Source: Bacillota bacterium | Lineage (GTDB): Bacteria > Bacillota > Clostridia > Lachnospirales > Lachnospiraceae | Reading direction: 5' to 3' | NCBI GenBank assembly: GCA_023421075.1 | Contig: JAEZUM010000054.1 | Coordinates: 46,590-110,589 of the forward strand | DNA length: 64,000 nt | Part shown: positions 1 to 8,821 of the stretch, in pieces | How the letters are laid out: each line of letters starts with the position of its first letter | Numbering within the stretch: position 1 is the first letter of the stretch | The notes under the pieces: generated by a model | The model's database searches: none | The model's input: only the letters and a program-made list of their open reading frames with translations | What the model was told of the DNA's origin: nothing | Made by a program: the position numbers and the translations under genes

Positions 1-3
1 GGT

Positions 4-804
4 GTGTCTCATAGAGGTGCAATATCACTTGGACTTTTATATATTCCTGTGGGGCTTTATACCACAACCAGAGATAACGATATAAAATTTAATCAGTTAT
101 GCAAAGACACCAGGGAAAGAGTAAAATACAAAAAATATTGTCCCAGTTGTAATAAAGAAGTCAAATCAGAAGAAATAATCAAGGGCTATGAATACGAGAG
201 TGACAAATATGTCGTTATGACGGAAGACGAGTTAGAGAAGATAAAGACAAAAAAGGATAAGACAATTCACATTATACAATTCGTGAAATTATCCGAAATT
301 AATCAGATTTACTATGAACGAAATTATTATGCCATTCCTGAGACCGGTGCCGAGAAAGCCTTTGAACTGCTGCGAACTGCGATGCTGCAGGAACAAAAAG
401 TAGCTCTTGCCAAGACCGTGATCGGGACAAAGGAAAACCTGATCGTGCTATATCCTACAAAAGAGGGCATAATCGCGAAGACCCTCTTCTATCAGGATGA
501 GATTGCTGCTGTCCCAAAGCAAGTTGTATCTCCACCGCTGAATGACGCCGAGGTTACGATGGCAAAGAGTCTTATTGATTCCATGACCGGTCCCTTTGAT
601 GCTTCCAATTATAAGGATGAATACCAGGAGCGTCTTAGAGAAGCCATTCTTCAAAAGATACACGGAGAAGATATCGTAGCTGTCGATACTACTACCACAA
701 ATAATGTCATCGACCTTATGGAAGCTCTTCAGAGATCACTTGCCATGTCGCAAAACGGAACCTCCAATCAAACCTCCAATCAGCAGCTGAGTGGTACGGC
801 ATGA
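4..804 (+). CDS. ku: Ku-family DNA end-binding protein (5' end uncertain)
   Basis: Bacterial Ku homodimer binds double-strand break ends and recruits a dedicated ligase in non-homologous end joining. The N-terminal HRGAISLGLLYIPVGLYT stretch and the TRDNDIKFNQLC segment are the hallmark of the family beta-barrel. CPSC (about residues 47-50) is the only Cys pair and may bind metal. About 266 residues is normal for the family. The first visible start is GTG at position 4, but the frame is open to the window edge and family members usually have two to four residues before HRG/HKG, so the true start may lie outside. The stop overlaps the ligase start by four bases (ATGA), so the two genes are translationally coupled. 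Family assignment is firm; only the start is in doubt. Confidence 0.93.
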   Translation: MSHRGAISLGLLYIPVGLYTTTRDNDIKFNQLCKDTRERVKYKKYCPSCNKEVKSEEIIKGYEYESDKYVVMTEDELEKIKTKKDKTIHIIQFVKLSEINQIYYERNYYAIPETGAEKAFELLRTAMLQEQKVALAKTVIGTKENLIVLYPTKEGIIAKTLFYQDEIAAVPKQVVSPPLNDAEVTMAKSLIDSMTGPFDASNYKDEYQERLREAILQKIHGEDIVAVDTTTTNNVIDLMEALQRSLAMSQNGTSNQTSNQQLSGTA

Positions 805-1745
805 TGGATCTATTTGAGGAAAAGAATATTAAGCCAATGCTGATCTCAGAAATGACAGCTCCCTTCAATGACCCGGATTGGATCTATGAGCTAAAGCTGG
901 ATGGTATTCGCTGTATCGCCTATCTTGATTCCGGCACTGAGCTCCGCAACAAAAGAAATGACCGCTTACTGCCAAAGGTGCCTGAGCTGGGTAGTCTCCA
1001 TCGTTTTGCGAAGGAACGCTGTATTCTGGATGGGGAGCTTGTCATTCTTCGAAACGGAGTACCTGACTTCTATGAATTACAGAAAAGGACTTTGACTACC
1101 AATCAATTTAAGCTGATGCTATCCAGCGAGAATTACCCTGCCTGCTTTGTTGCCTACGATATCCTTTACCGAAAGGATACCTCGCTTCTGGAGCTTCCTC
1201 TCCTTGAGCGTAAAGGCCTTCTATCCGAGACAATCATGGAAGACCCACAGCTTGCTATCAGCCGATATATTCCCGAGAAAGGAATTGAGCTGTTTGATAT
1301 GGCAAAGCTGCAAGCACTGGAGGGCGTAATTGCCAAGAAAAGCAACAGTAAATATTATCAGGACAAACGTACAAAGGAATGGATCAAATTCAAATTTCTT
1401 GCGGATCAGGATTTTATTGTCTGTGGATATATCGTAAAGGAGAAGGGGGTGACCAGCGTAGTATTAGGGCAATATAACGGGGCTGAATTAGTTTATAAGG
1501 GGCACGTCACCTTCGGTGTTAAATACGGAGATCTGAAGAAGCTTGAAGCCTTAGATCATTCACCCTTTTTGTCTACGCCTCCGGGCAATGAGAACGCCAT
1601 TTGGCTGAAGCCCGAGCTGGTCTGTGTTGTACAATACATGCCGAACGACAAAGGCTCCCTTAGACAGCCGGTATTTAAAGGCTTTCGCGAGGATAAAAGC
1701 CCTTATGAATGTCAGATAAAATCGAGCCCAAAAGGCGCACAATGA
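801..1745 (+). CDS. ligD: ATP-dependent DNA ligase, LigD ligase-domain type
   Basis: Seals broken ends bound by Ku. The adenylation motif KLDGIR is at residues 32-37, with K32 the predicted AMP-accepting lysine. The later motifs LEGVIAKK and WIKFKF, then a C-terminal OB-fold-like segment (FIVCGYIVKEKG onward), complete a standard nucleotidyltransferase ligase. At 314 residues it holds only the ligase module: the polymerase/primase and phosphoesterase domains of large LigD proteins are absent, as in many Clostridia. ATG at 801 overlaps the Ku stop. The two genes form the whole visible NHEJ operon. Confidence 0.93.
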   Translation: MMDLFEEKNIKPMLISEMTAPFNDPDWIYELKLDGIRCIAYLDSGTELRNKRNDRLLPKVPELGSLHRFAKERCILDGELVILRNGVPDFYELQKRTLTTNQFKLMLSSENYPACFVAYDILYRKDTSLLELPLLERKGLLSETIMEDPQLAISRYIPEKGIELFDMAKLQALEGVIAKKSNSKYYQDKRTKEWIKFKFLADQDFIVCGYIVKEKGVTSVVLGQYNGAELVYKGHVTFGVKYGDLKKLEALDHSPFLSTPPGNENAIWLKPELVCVVQYMPNDKGSLRQPVFKGFREDKSPYECQIKSSPKGAQ

Positions 1746-1784
1746 AAAGAGTGTTGAAAGCCTACCACTTTCAACACCCTTTTC
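1746..1784. terminator. Hairpin between convergent ligD and purL
   Basis: GTGTTGAAAG (1751-1760) pairs perfectly with CTTTCAACAC (1768-1777), flanked by AAAAG and CTTTT, so it can act in either direction. It lies between the stops of two convergent genes. Confidence 0.7.
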
Positions 1785-1866
1785 ATATCACAATATGAAG
1801 AGAAGAATTAGCACGGTATTAGATAGTGACATCTAATTACTGCTACTGATGAAAACAAAAGAAAAG

Positions 1867-4800
1867 TTACTTAAAGTATGCCACACCGGATTCAAAGATA
1901 TATTGATTCTGATCTCCGGTTATATTAACCGCAACAGATGCTCCGCGACGTTCAGAATGAGCCATCTTACCGAGAACCCTTCCATCCGGACTAGTGATTC
2001 CTTCGATTGCAGAATAAGAACCATTCGGATTAAAGTCCTCCTCCATCGTAGGATTTCCCGTGACATCCACATACTGGGTAGCTACCTGTCCGTTCTCAAA
2101 TAATTTCTTAATCCACTCCTCGCTTGCAACAAATCTTCCTTCGCCATGAGAAGCCGGGATGGAATATACTCCGCCAAGCTCTGCCTTCATTAACCAGGGA
2201 GATTTGTTGGTAACTACCTTTGTATATACTGACTTAGAGATATGGCGACCAATGCGATTCATCGCCAGAGTCGGGGAATCCTCTGTCAAAGGAGTAATCT
2301 CTCCGTACGGTACCAAGCCTAGTTTAATCAATGCCTGAAAGCCATTGCAGATACCAAGTACTAAACCGTCACGTACATTTAGTAAATCGCTTACTGCATC
2401 CTTAATCTTCTCATTTCGAAATGCAGTCGCTATGAATTTACCGGAGCCGTCGGGTTCATCTCCGGCAGAGAAGCCACCGGGGAACATCAGAATCTGTGCC
2501 CCCTGAATTCCCTCTGCAAAGGCCCCCACAGATTGAACGATGTTATCTGCAGACAAATTCTTAAACACAATGGTTTCTACTTCTGCACCGGCAAGTTCAA
2601 AGGCACGCAACGAATCATATTCACAATTCGTGCCGGGAAATACCGGAATGAATACCTTTGGCTTGGCTATCTTATTTTTTGATACATAGATCTTCTTCGC
2701 ATCATAAAGCTTCGTCTCTAGCTTCTGCTCATCTGCCTTGGAGCTGGTCGGATATACCTTCTCCAGAGTCATCGTCCAAGCACTTAACGCTTCTTCGATG
2801 GTAATCCTCATATCATTCAGACTAAATTCGCCGTCCTCAGTAACCGTTCCGATTACTTTATATTCTTCCTCAGTTAATCCATAAGCCTTCAGGTTCTTCA
2901 CATCATCTGGAGCCAATTCTGCAACAATCTCTCCATATGCCGGAAGAAACAGATCCTTCTTCGTAAGATTACCTTCCAATCTCACACCAAGCTTATTGCC
3001 GAATGCCATCTTACTGACTGCTTCAGCGACACCACCGTAACCAACAGCAAATGCAGAGAAGACTTTTCCATCCTTCATCATTCTGGTAAGTCCTGTATAA
3101 AGTGTTGTTGTCTGAATATAATCCGGAAGGTCATAGCCATCCTTCTTAATTCCAAACTTCACCAATATATTTCCGGAATTCTTCAGCTCCGTTGTCACGA
3201 TATCGGCCGCTTTCGCGATATCAACCGCAAAGGATACCAGAGTCGGCGGTACATCAATATCATTGAAACTGCCTGACATACTGTCCTTTCCTCCAATCGA
3301 AGGAAGACCCAGCTTCACCTGCGCATCATATGCTCCCAATAAGGCAACCAACGGTTCTCCCCAACGCTTCGGGTCGTTACCCAGCTTGCGGAAGAACTCC
3401 TGAAAGGTAAATCGTATCCTTGTATGATCACCTCCTGCAGCAACAATCTTGGCTACAGAGGATAATACCGCATAGACGGAACCATGGAAGGGAGACCAAC
3501 TGGATAGGTATGGATCAAAGCCATAGCTCATCATCGATACGGTATCACAATTGCCATTCAATACCGGCAGCTTAGCTGTCATGGTCTGAATCGGTGACAG
3601 TTGATACTTACCGCCGTAGGGCATTGTAACCGTTCCGGCACCGATGGAGCAGTCGAACATCTCGACTAATCCCTTTTTTGAACAAACGTTAAGCGATGAT
3701 AAGCTTCCCAACCATAATTCTTTGATCTCTTTATTAAAATCAACTGCTCCGGTAGCAAGGTAGTTATCTTCTTTGCTGGGCATGCTGACATAAACACTTG
3801 CTTCCTGATGTGCGCCATTGGTATCTAAGAAGGCTCTGGAAATATTCACAATCTCCTTACCTCTCCAACTCATGACAAGACGGGGCAATTCGGTTACTTT
3901 TGCAACTACAACTGCCTCCAGATTCTCTTCCTCTGCAAACAGAAGCATTCTGTCCACATCCTTTGGATCCACGACAACCGCCATTCTCTCCTGTGATTCA
4001 GATATGGCCAATTCGGTACCATCTAACCCAGCATACTTCTTGGGAACCTGATCAAGATCAATGCGAAGACCTGCTGCCAGCTCCCCGATCGCAACGGACA
4101 CACCGCCGGCACCAAAATCATTACATTTTTTGATTAATCGACTAACCTCTTCTCTACGGAACAGTCTCTGAAGTTTACGCTCTGTCGGAGCATTACCCTT
4201 CTGTACCTCCGCACCGCAGGTTACGATGGATTCTGTCGTATGGCTTTTAGAGGAGCCTGTCGCACCGCCGCAACCGTCACGTCCGGTTCTTCCGCCCATC
4301 AGAATGATTACATCACCGGGATCAGAATTCTCGCGGATGACATTCCTTCTGGGAGCCGCACCCATTACAGCACCAATCTCTAATCTCTTAGCCACATAAT
4401 TCGGATGATATATTTCATCTACCAATCCCGTTGCAAGTCCGATCTGGTTACCATAGGAGCTATATCCGGAGGCTGCACCGGTACAGATCTTTCTCTGAGC
4501 AAGCTTACCCTTCATGGTATCCTTTATCGATACCGTGGGATCTGCTGCACCGGTGACGCGCATGGCCTGGTATACATAGCCTCTACCCGATAGTGGATCA
4601 CGGATAGCGCCACCCAGACAAGTTGCTGCACCACCGAAGGGTTCGATCTCAGTGGGGTGGTTATGTGTCTCATTTTTAAAGAAAACCAGCCATTCCTCTG
4701 TCTTTCCGTCTATTTCTACAGGAACGATAATGGAGCAGGCATTAATCTCATCCGATACCTCCATATCCTCCAGCTTCCCGTCTGCCTTCAGCTTCTTCAT

Positions 4801-5646
4801 AGCGAGTAAAGCGATATCCATTAAAGAGATGTATTTGTCATCTCTTCCGACATAAAGCTTCTCCCGCTCCTCCAGATAACTCTGATAAGCGGCCTGAATA
4901 GGCTGTGTATAATAGCCTTCTTCGATTTTGATATCCTTAAGCTCCGTCAAGAAGGTAGTGTGACGACAATGATCGGACCAATAGGTATCCAATACCCTGA
5001 TCTCAGTCATGAACGGGTCACGTTTCTCCTCCTCCTTGAAATAATTCTGGATATGTTTAAAATCCTGAAAGGTCATTGCCAAATTCAAGGATGTATAAAG
5101 CTTATTCAATTCTTCTTCCGCGTGTTCATTGAAGCCTTCCAGAAGGAGGACTTCTTCCGGCTCCTCAAACTGTGTCACCAGAGTCTTTGGTTTCTCTTCT
5201 CCGGCTTCTCTGGAATCCACAGGGTTGATACAGTAGCTTTTGATACGCTCAATATCCTCTTCTGAGATAGCACCGGATAACACATAGGTAGTAGCTGAAC
5301 GGATGACCGGCTCCTCTTTCTCATTCAGAAGCTTGACACATTGCTCTGCAGAATCGGCTCTTTGGTCGAATTGGCCGGGAAGATATTCCACTGTAAAGAT
5401 GCAACTCGTTTCCTCAGCCTCAAACTGTTCTTCAAACAACTGATCCAACGGCGGCTCGGAAAATACGGTTCCAAGTGCTTTCTGATAGGTCTCATCACTG
5501 ATATTCTCTATATCATAGCGTATTAAAACCCTTACCTGATCTATACCCTTCATTCCTAAATAGCTGCGAAGCTCTGTGAGCAATTCTGTAGCTCTTACAG
5601 CATACTTGGGTCTCTTTTCTACATAAATTCTTTTTACGTTATTCAT
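1867..5646 (-). CDS. purL: Phosphoribosylformylglycinamidine synthase, single-chain
   Basis: Fourth step of de novo purine synthesis: converts FGAR to FGAM using ATP and glutamine. The 1259-residue chain has the large-type architecture: N-terminal linker region, two AIRS-like synthetase halves, and a C-terminal class I glutamine amidotransferase. Visible motifs include KNETHNHPTEIEPFGGAA with a second glycine-rich GGAIRD stretch, GGRTGRDGCGGATGSS, the amidotransferase nucleophile context GICNGFQALIKLG, and the catalytic His in ASHGEGRF. ATG at 5646 follows AAAAGGAGAC. It is transcribed alone; no other purine gene adjoins it, although purA lies at the far end of the window. Confidence 0.97.
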   Translation of the reverse strand: MNNVKRIYVEKRPKYAVRATELLTELRSYLGMKGIDQVRVLIRYDIENISDETYQKALGTVFSEPPLDQLFEEQFEAEETSCIFTVEYLPGQFDQRADSAEQCVKLLNEKEEPVIRSATTYVLSGAISEEDIERIKSYCINPVDSREAGEEKPKTLVTQFEEPEEVLLLEGFNEHAEEELNKLYTSLNLAMTFQDFKHIQNYFKEEEKRDPFMTEIRVLDTYWSDHCRHTTFLTELKDIKIEEGYYTQPIQAAYQSYLEEREKLYVGRDDKYISLMDIALLAMKKLKADGKLEDMEVSDEINACSIIVPVEIDGKTEEWLVFFKNETHNHPTEIEPFGGAATCLGGAIRDPLSGRGYVYQAMRVTGAADPTVSIKDTMKGKLAQRKICTGAASGYSSYGNQIGLATGLVDEIYHPNYVAKRLEIGAVMGAAPRRNVIRENSDPGDVIILMGGRTGRDGCGGATGSSKSHTTESIVTCGAEVQKGNAPTERKLQRLFRREEVSRLIKKCNDFGAGGVSVAIGELAAGLRIDLDQVPKKYAGLDGTELAISESQERMAVVVDPKDVDRMLLFAEEENLEAVVVAKVTELPRLVMSWRGKEIVNISRAFLDTNGAHQEASVYVSMPSKEDNYLATGAVDFNKEIKELWLGSLSSLNVCSKKGLVEMFDCSIGAGTVTMPYGGKYQLSPIQTMTAKLPVLNGNCDTVSMMSYGFDPYLSSWSPFHGSVYAVLSSVAKIVAAGGDHTRIRFTFQEFFRKLGNDPKRWGEPLVALLGAYDAQVKLGLPSIGGKDSMSGSFNDIDVPPTLVSFAVDIAKAADIVTTELKNSGNILVKFGIKKDGYDLPDYIQTTTLYTGLTRMMKDGKVFSAFAVGYGGVAEAVSKMAFGNKLGVRLEGNLTKKDLFLPAYGEIVAELAPDDVKNLKAYGLTEEEYKVIGTVTEDGEFSLNDMRITIEEALSAWTMTLEKVYPTSSKADEQKLETKLYDAKKIYVSKNKIAKPKVFIPVFPGTNCEYDSLRAFELAGAEVETIVFKNLSADNIVQSVGAFAEGIQGAQILMFPGGFSAGDEPDGSGKFIATAFRNEKIKDAVSDLLNVRDGLVLGICNGFQALIKLGLVPYGEITPLTEDSPTLAMNRIGRHISKSVYTKVVTNKSPWLMKAELGGVYSIPASHGEGRFVASEEWIKKLFENGQVATQYVDVTGNPTMEEDFNPNGSYSAIEGITSPDGRVLGKMAHSERRGASVAVNITGDQNQYIFESGVAYFK

Positions 5647-5735
5647 ACAGGTCTCCTTTTATCCGAAGCAGTGTGAATTATGCTGTCAAAGGCTTTTCCA
5701 TGGGTTTTAGCCCTTCCATCGTATCATTCTCTTGC

Positions 5736-5763
5736 ATTATAGCATAACATGTCTTATAATCAA
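5736..5763 (-). promoter_or_regulatory. Probable purL promoter
   Basis: On the minus strand TTGATT and an extended -10 (TGCTATAAT) are separated by 16 bases, about 90 bases upstream of the purL start. I looked for a purine riboswitch core in the leader and did not see one. Confidence 0.55.
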
Positions 5764-5854
5764 AATTAATATATGTTAATCTTTTTATTAGACCAACTAA
5801 TAGATAACGAGTGATAATTTCTACAATATTTCTATATCATAAAGGAAAAGAACC

Positions 5855-7093
5855 ATGGATGTACAATACGATGTTAAGAAAAACGTACCCGAGACGATAA
5901 AAGCTATTAACAATACTTACGATATCAATCAGATCACCTATTATGAGAATCAGCTTGCCTGTATGCTGTCATCACCTCTTATGTTTCTTGGTACCTTTAT
6001 CAGTCTTCTGCATGTTCTATTTTATAAAACAGATAACAAAATCAACCTCTTCATAAACATGCTATTCTTTTTGATCATAGGCATCTCCTTTGAGCTGCTT
6101 CGCAGAGCAAAGCTTAGGGTTGCATTAGTATCCATGATCTTGACAGGCCTTTTTATCTTCTGGTTCCTATTTATATATATCCGTATATATCATATCGTTG
6201 GCCCTGCCGTATGGACAATCGCAGTGATTCAGATTATCTTCTCCATGTCCCGTCTGCGCAAGGATATGGCGGTTTATATTACTACGGTAACAATTATCGC
6301 CTGCCTTTATACAATATTTAATACAAAAGACTTTGTATATGAGATTTCTTTATACTATTTAGTCCCCCAGACCTTCCTTCTGGTATTGCTTTTCCTTATC
6401 TTAAGCATATCGCATAAGATCAATAAGGATCGCTATGAGAACCTCTATAAGCAGTATCTCCTGGTAAATGACCAAAAAAGTGATATTACTGCCCTTTACG
6501 AAGAATTAATCGCCTCTGAGGATGAGCTTCGGGAACAGAACCAGCAGTTAGTGAATTATAACCAGAGGTTTATCGCCGGAGAACAACGACTTCATTCCCT
6601 TGCTTATTATGATACGCTAACCGGATTACCAAACCGCACGATGTTTATTGAGAATCTGAATCAGATGATCGAACTTTGTACTCGTAAAACAAAATCCTTC
6701 GTTCTTATTTTGTTTGATATTGATTCCTTTCAGGTTCTAAACAATACACAAGGTTATAAGGCCGGAGATCAATATCTGCTTTTTGCAACCGGTCACGTCA
6801 AGAAGCATCTTAAGGAAGAAGATATCCTTGCTAGAATTGATGGAGATGAATTTGCGATGCTCATACGAAGAGATATGGACAAACTCGCACTGATGTCAGA
6901 AATCGAACAGATCAGAGAATGCTTCTCGGAACCTTTTCGATTTGGTGAAACAGAATTCCGACTCAATGCAAGCTATGGAATTTCTGTCTTCCCGGTGGAT
7001 GGCATCGACTCCTCTGCCATGCTTAAGCATGCTGATCTCGCATTATATGAAGCAAAAAAGACACTAAATTTATCTATAAAAGCCTATGAATAA
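5855..7093 (+). CDS. Membrane protein with GGDEF domain (motif DGDEF)
   Basis: The N-terminal half (about residues 35-190) holds roughly six hydrophobic segments. A short charged, coiled-coil-prone linker (about 205-250) follows, then a C-terminal GGDEF domain (about 250-410) with DTLTGLPNR and FDIDSFQVLNN. The signature reads RIDGDEF, so the first glycine of GGDEF is Asp; the metal-binding D and E are kept. The upstream inhibitory RxxD site reads KEED. Cyclic-di-GMP synthesis is therefore possible but unproven, and the domain could instead act as a GTP or c-di-GMP sensor. RBS AAGGAAAAG precedes ATG 5855. The LysR gene follows after 30 bases and may be co-transcribed. Confidence 0.85.
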   Translation: MDVQYDVKKNVPETIKAINNTYDINQITYYENQLACMLSSPLMFLGTFISLLHVLFYKTDNKINLFINMLFFLIIGISFELLRRAKLRVALVSMILTGLFIFWFLFIYIRIYHIVGPAVWTIAVIQIIFSMSRLRKDMAVYITTVTIIACLYTIFNTKDFVYEISLYYLVPQTFLLVLLFLILSISHKINKDRYENLYKQYLLVNDQKSDITALYEELIASEDELREQNQQLVNYNQRFIAGEQRLHSLAYYDTLTGLPNRTMFIENLNQMIELCTRKTKSFVLILFDIDSFQVLNNTQGYKAGDQYLLFATGHVKKHLKEEDILARIDGDEFAMLIRRDMDKLALMSEIEQIRECFSEPFRFGETEFRLNASYGISVFPVDGIDSSAMLKHADLALYEAKKTLNLSIKAYE

Positions 7094-7123
7094 TATACGT
7101 ATCATTAAGAGAAGGAGAAGCAA

Positions 7124-8008
7124 ATGGATATCAATTATGAATTGTATAAGGTATTTTATCATGTCGCGAAAAGTCTGAGCTTTTCGGAAGCAGCAGATAC
7201 TTTATTTATTTCGCAGTCTGCAGTAAGCCAGTCGATAAAGACTCTGGAGAAGCGTCTGAATCAGACCCTCTTTATTCGAAGCACGAAGCGTGTGGCGCTA
7301 ACGAAGGAAGGAGAGCTGTTACTCAAGCACATCGAACCAGCCATTAATCTGATCAGCAGAGGTGAAAACCAACTCTGCGCTGACCCGAAGAGTGGTGTTC
7401 AATTAAGAATCGGTGCCAGTGATACCATCTGCCGCTACTATCTGGTTCCCTACTTAAATAATTTTCATAAAAAGTACCCCAACATTCATATCAAGGTAAC
7501 CAATGCTACCTCCTTACAGTGCGCAAAGCTTTTGGAACGCAATGATGTGGATGTAATCGTAACGAACTCACCGAATTCCGCTCTGAATAATATGATGCAG
7601 ATCCTTCCGGTGAAGGAATTTCGTGATATTTTCATCGCCAATCCGGAAGCATTTCCTTTAACAGATCGTCCGATCAGTCTTCAGGAGCTCCAGCAGAACC
7701 CAATTCTGATGTTGGATAAGCGTTCAACTACGAGTATGTTCCTTCACAACCTGTTCCTGGAGAATTCACTGGATCTGGTACCTGCCATTGAGCTCAGCAG
7801 TAATGACCTGCTGATTGACCTAGCAAAGATCGGCTTAGGCATTGCCTTTATACCTGATTTCTGTGTTATGGAGCTTAGCCATCTGGCTGTTATTAACACC
7901 ACAAAGGAGATTCCCTCCCGTATGTTGGTTGCTGCTTATAATACGGATATCCCTCTTTCCGATGCTGCCAAGTACTTCATTGACAGCCTTACCGAGAGTA
8001 TCAATTAG
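7124..8008 (+). CDS. LysR-family transcriptional regulator
   Basis: A 294-residue protein of normal length for the family. The N-terminal winged helix-turn-helix (about residues 4-62) contains FSEAADTLFISQSAVSQSIKTLE, which is the textbook recognition region. A periplasmic-binding-protein-like effector domain (about 90-290) follows. GAGAAGGAG lies 7 bases before the ATG. LysR proteins usually regulate a divergent neighbour, but here the upstream gene is co-directional and the downstream one convergent, so the target is not visible from context. Confidence 0.9.
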   Translation: MDINYELYKVFYHVAKSLSFSEAADTLFISQSAVSQSIKTLEKRLNQTLFIRSTKRVALTKEGELLLKHIEPAINLISRGENQLCADPKSGVQLRIGASDTICRYYLVPYLNNFHKKYPNIHIKVTNATSLQCAKLLERNDVDVIVTNSPNSALNNMMQILPVKEFRDIFIANPEAFPLTDRPISLQELQQNPILMLDKRSTTSMFLHNLFLENSLDLVPAIELSSNDLLIDLAKIGLGIAFIPDFCVMELSHLAVINTTKEIPSRMLVAAYNTDIPLSDAAKYFIDSLTESIN

Positions 8009-8055
8009 TATTTGCCGGGAATCAAAATGTCTCATAGCGAATCAAGATAAGAGAA

Positions 8056-8110
8056 GAGCCACAGCTTCGAAGACTTTATATCTAAGGTCTTCGGACTATG
8101 GCTCATTTTT
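8056..8110 (+). terminator. Terminator after LysR gene
   Basis: GAGCCA (8056-8061) pairs with TGGCTC (8099-8104), enclosing a second stem CTTCGAAGAC/GTCTTCGGA, followed by ATTTTTTAT. Downstream of the LysR stop and facing mgsA. Confidence 0.85.
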
Positions 8111-8173
8111 TATATTCATACATTCGATGGACTACATAAGATTCTATCTATTATGTTTCACACTTGTATTATT

Positions 8174-8650
8174 CTAGCTTAATTCTTTGATCCGACGCTG
8201 AATGATCGCGTTGTAATTCAGAACTTTTCTCTCATATTCCTCGTTCATATATCTGGAGGTTATCATAAAGTCTGCCGTAGCTTTGTTATTCGCTACCGGG
8301 ATATCATATACAGCAGCAATACGAAGCAATGCCTTTACATCAGGATCATGAGGCTGTGATTCCAGGGGATCCCAGAAGAAGATAACAAAATCGATATTGC
8401 CTTCCACAATTCTGGAACCAATCTGTTGGTCACCACCCAGAGGGCCGCTATTATAAGCCTTTACCGGAAGCTCCGTCTTATCTGCAATCATTCTGGCCGT
8501 GGTACCCGTCCCGCATAAAAAGTGATTCTTTAAAATGTCCTTATTTGTCTCTACCCATTCCACCAATTCTTTCTTTTTACTGTCATGTGCTATGAGCGCG
8601 ATATGCTTTTGTCTCTCAATCGTAAAGCTGATATATTCATCCTGCAGCAT
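8174..8650 (-). CDS. mgsA: Methylglyoxal synthase
   Basis: Converts dihydroxyacetone phosphate to methylglyoxal and phosphate, a glycolytic overflow bypass. Family motifs are intact: KHIALIAHD near the N terminus, CGTGTTA, SGPLGGDQQIG with the first catalytic Asp, FFWDPL with the second, and HDPDVKALLRIA. An in-frame ATG at 8698 would add 16 residues absent from the family; ATG 8650 (MLQDEYISF) has AGAGAGG eight bases upstream and gives 158 residues, close to the 150 typical length. Single-gene unit, convergent with the LysR gene. Confidence 0.94.
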   Translation of the reverse strand: MLQDEYISFTIERQKHIALIAHDSKKKELVEWVETNKDILKNHFLCGTGTTARMIADKTELPVKAYNSGPLGGDQQIGSRIVEGNIDFVIFFWDPLESQPHDPDVKALLRIAAVYDIPVANNKATADFMITSRYMNEEYERKVLNYNAIIQRRIKELS

Positions 8651-8821
8651 ATAGATAACCTCTCTTCCAATCCAATGAATTAAATAAACGATCCACATAA
8701 ATAAATCACATAATAATATCCGAGAAATAATTATGGAATATTTATGCGAGATTTACTGTTATAGATATAATACCGAAAAATTCTCCCATGTGCAAGTATA
8801 AAAAGGGATCTCACCGAATTA

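Noticed and set aside
5647..5854. Purine riboswitch upstream of purL
   Set aside because: The leader is only about 80 bases and I could not find the conserved two-loop, three-stem core.
8651..8698. N-terminal extension of methylglyoxal synthase
   Set aside because: The 16 extra residues are not found in the family and ATG 8650 has the better ribosome site.
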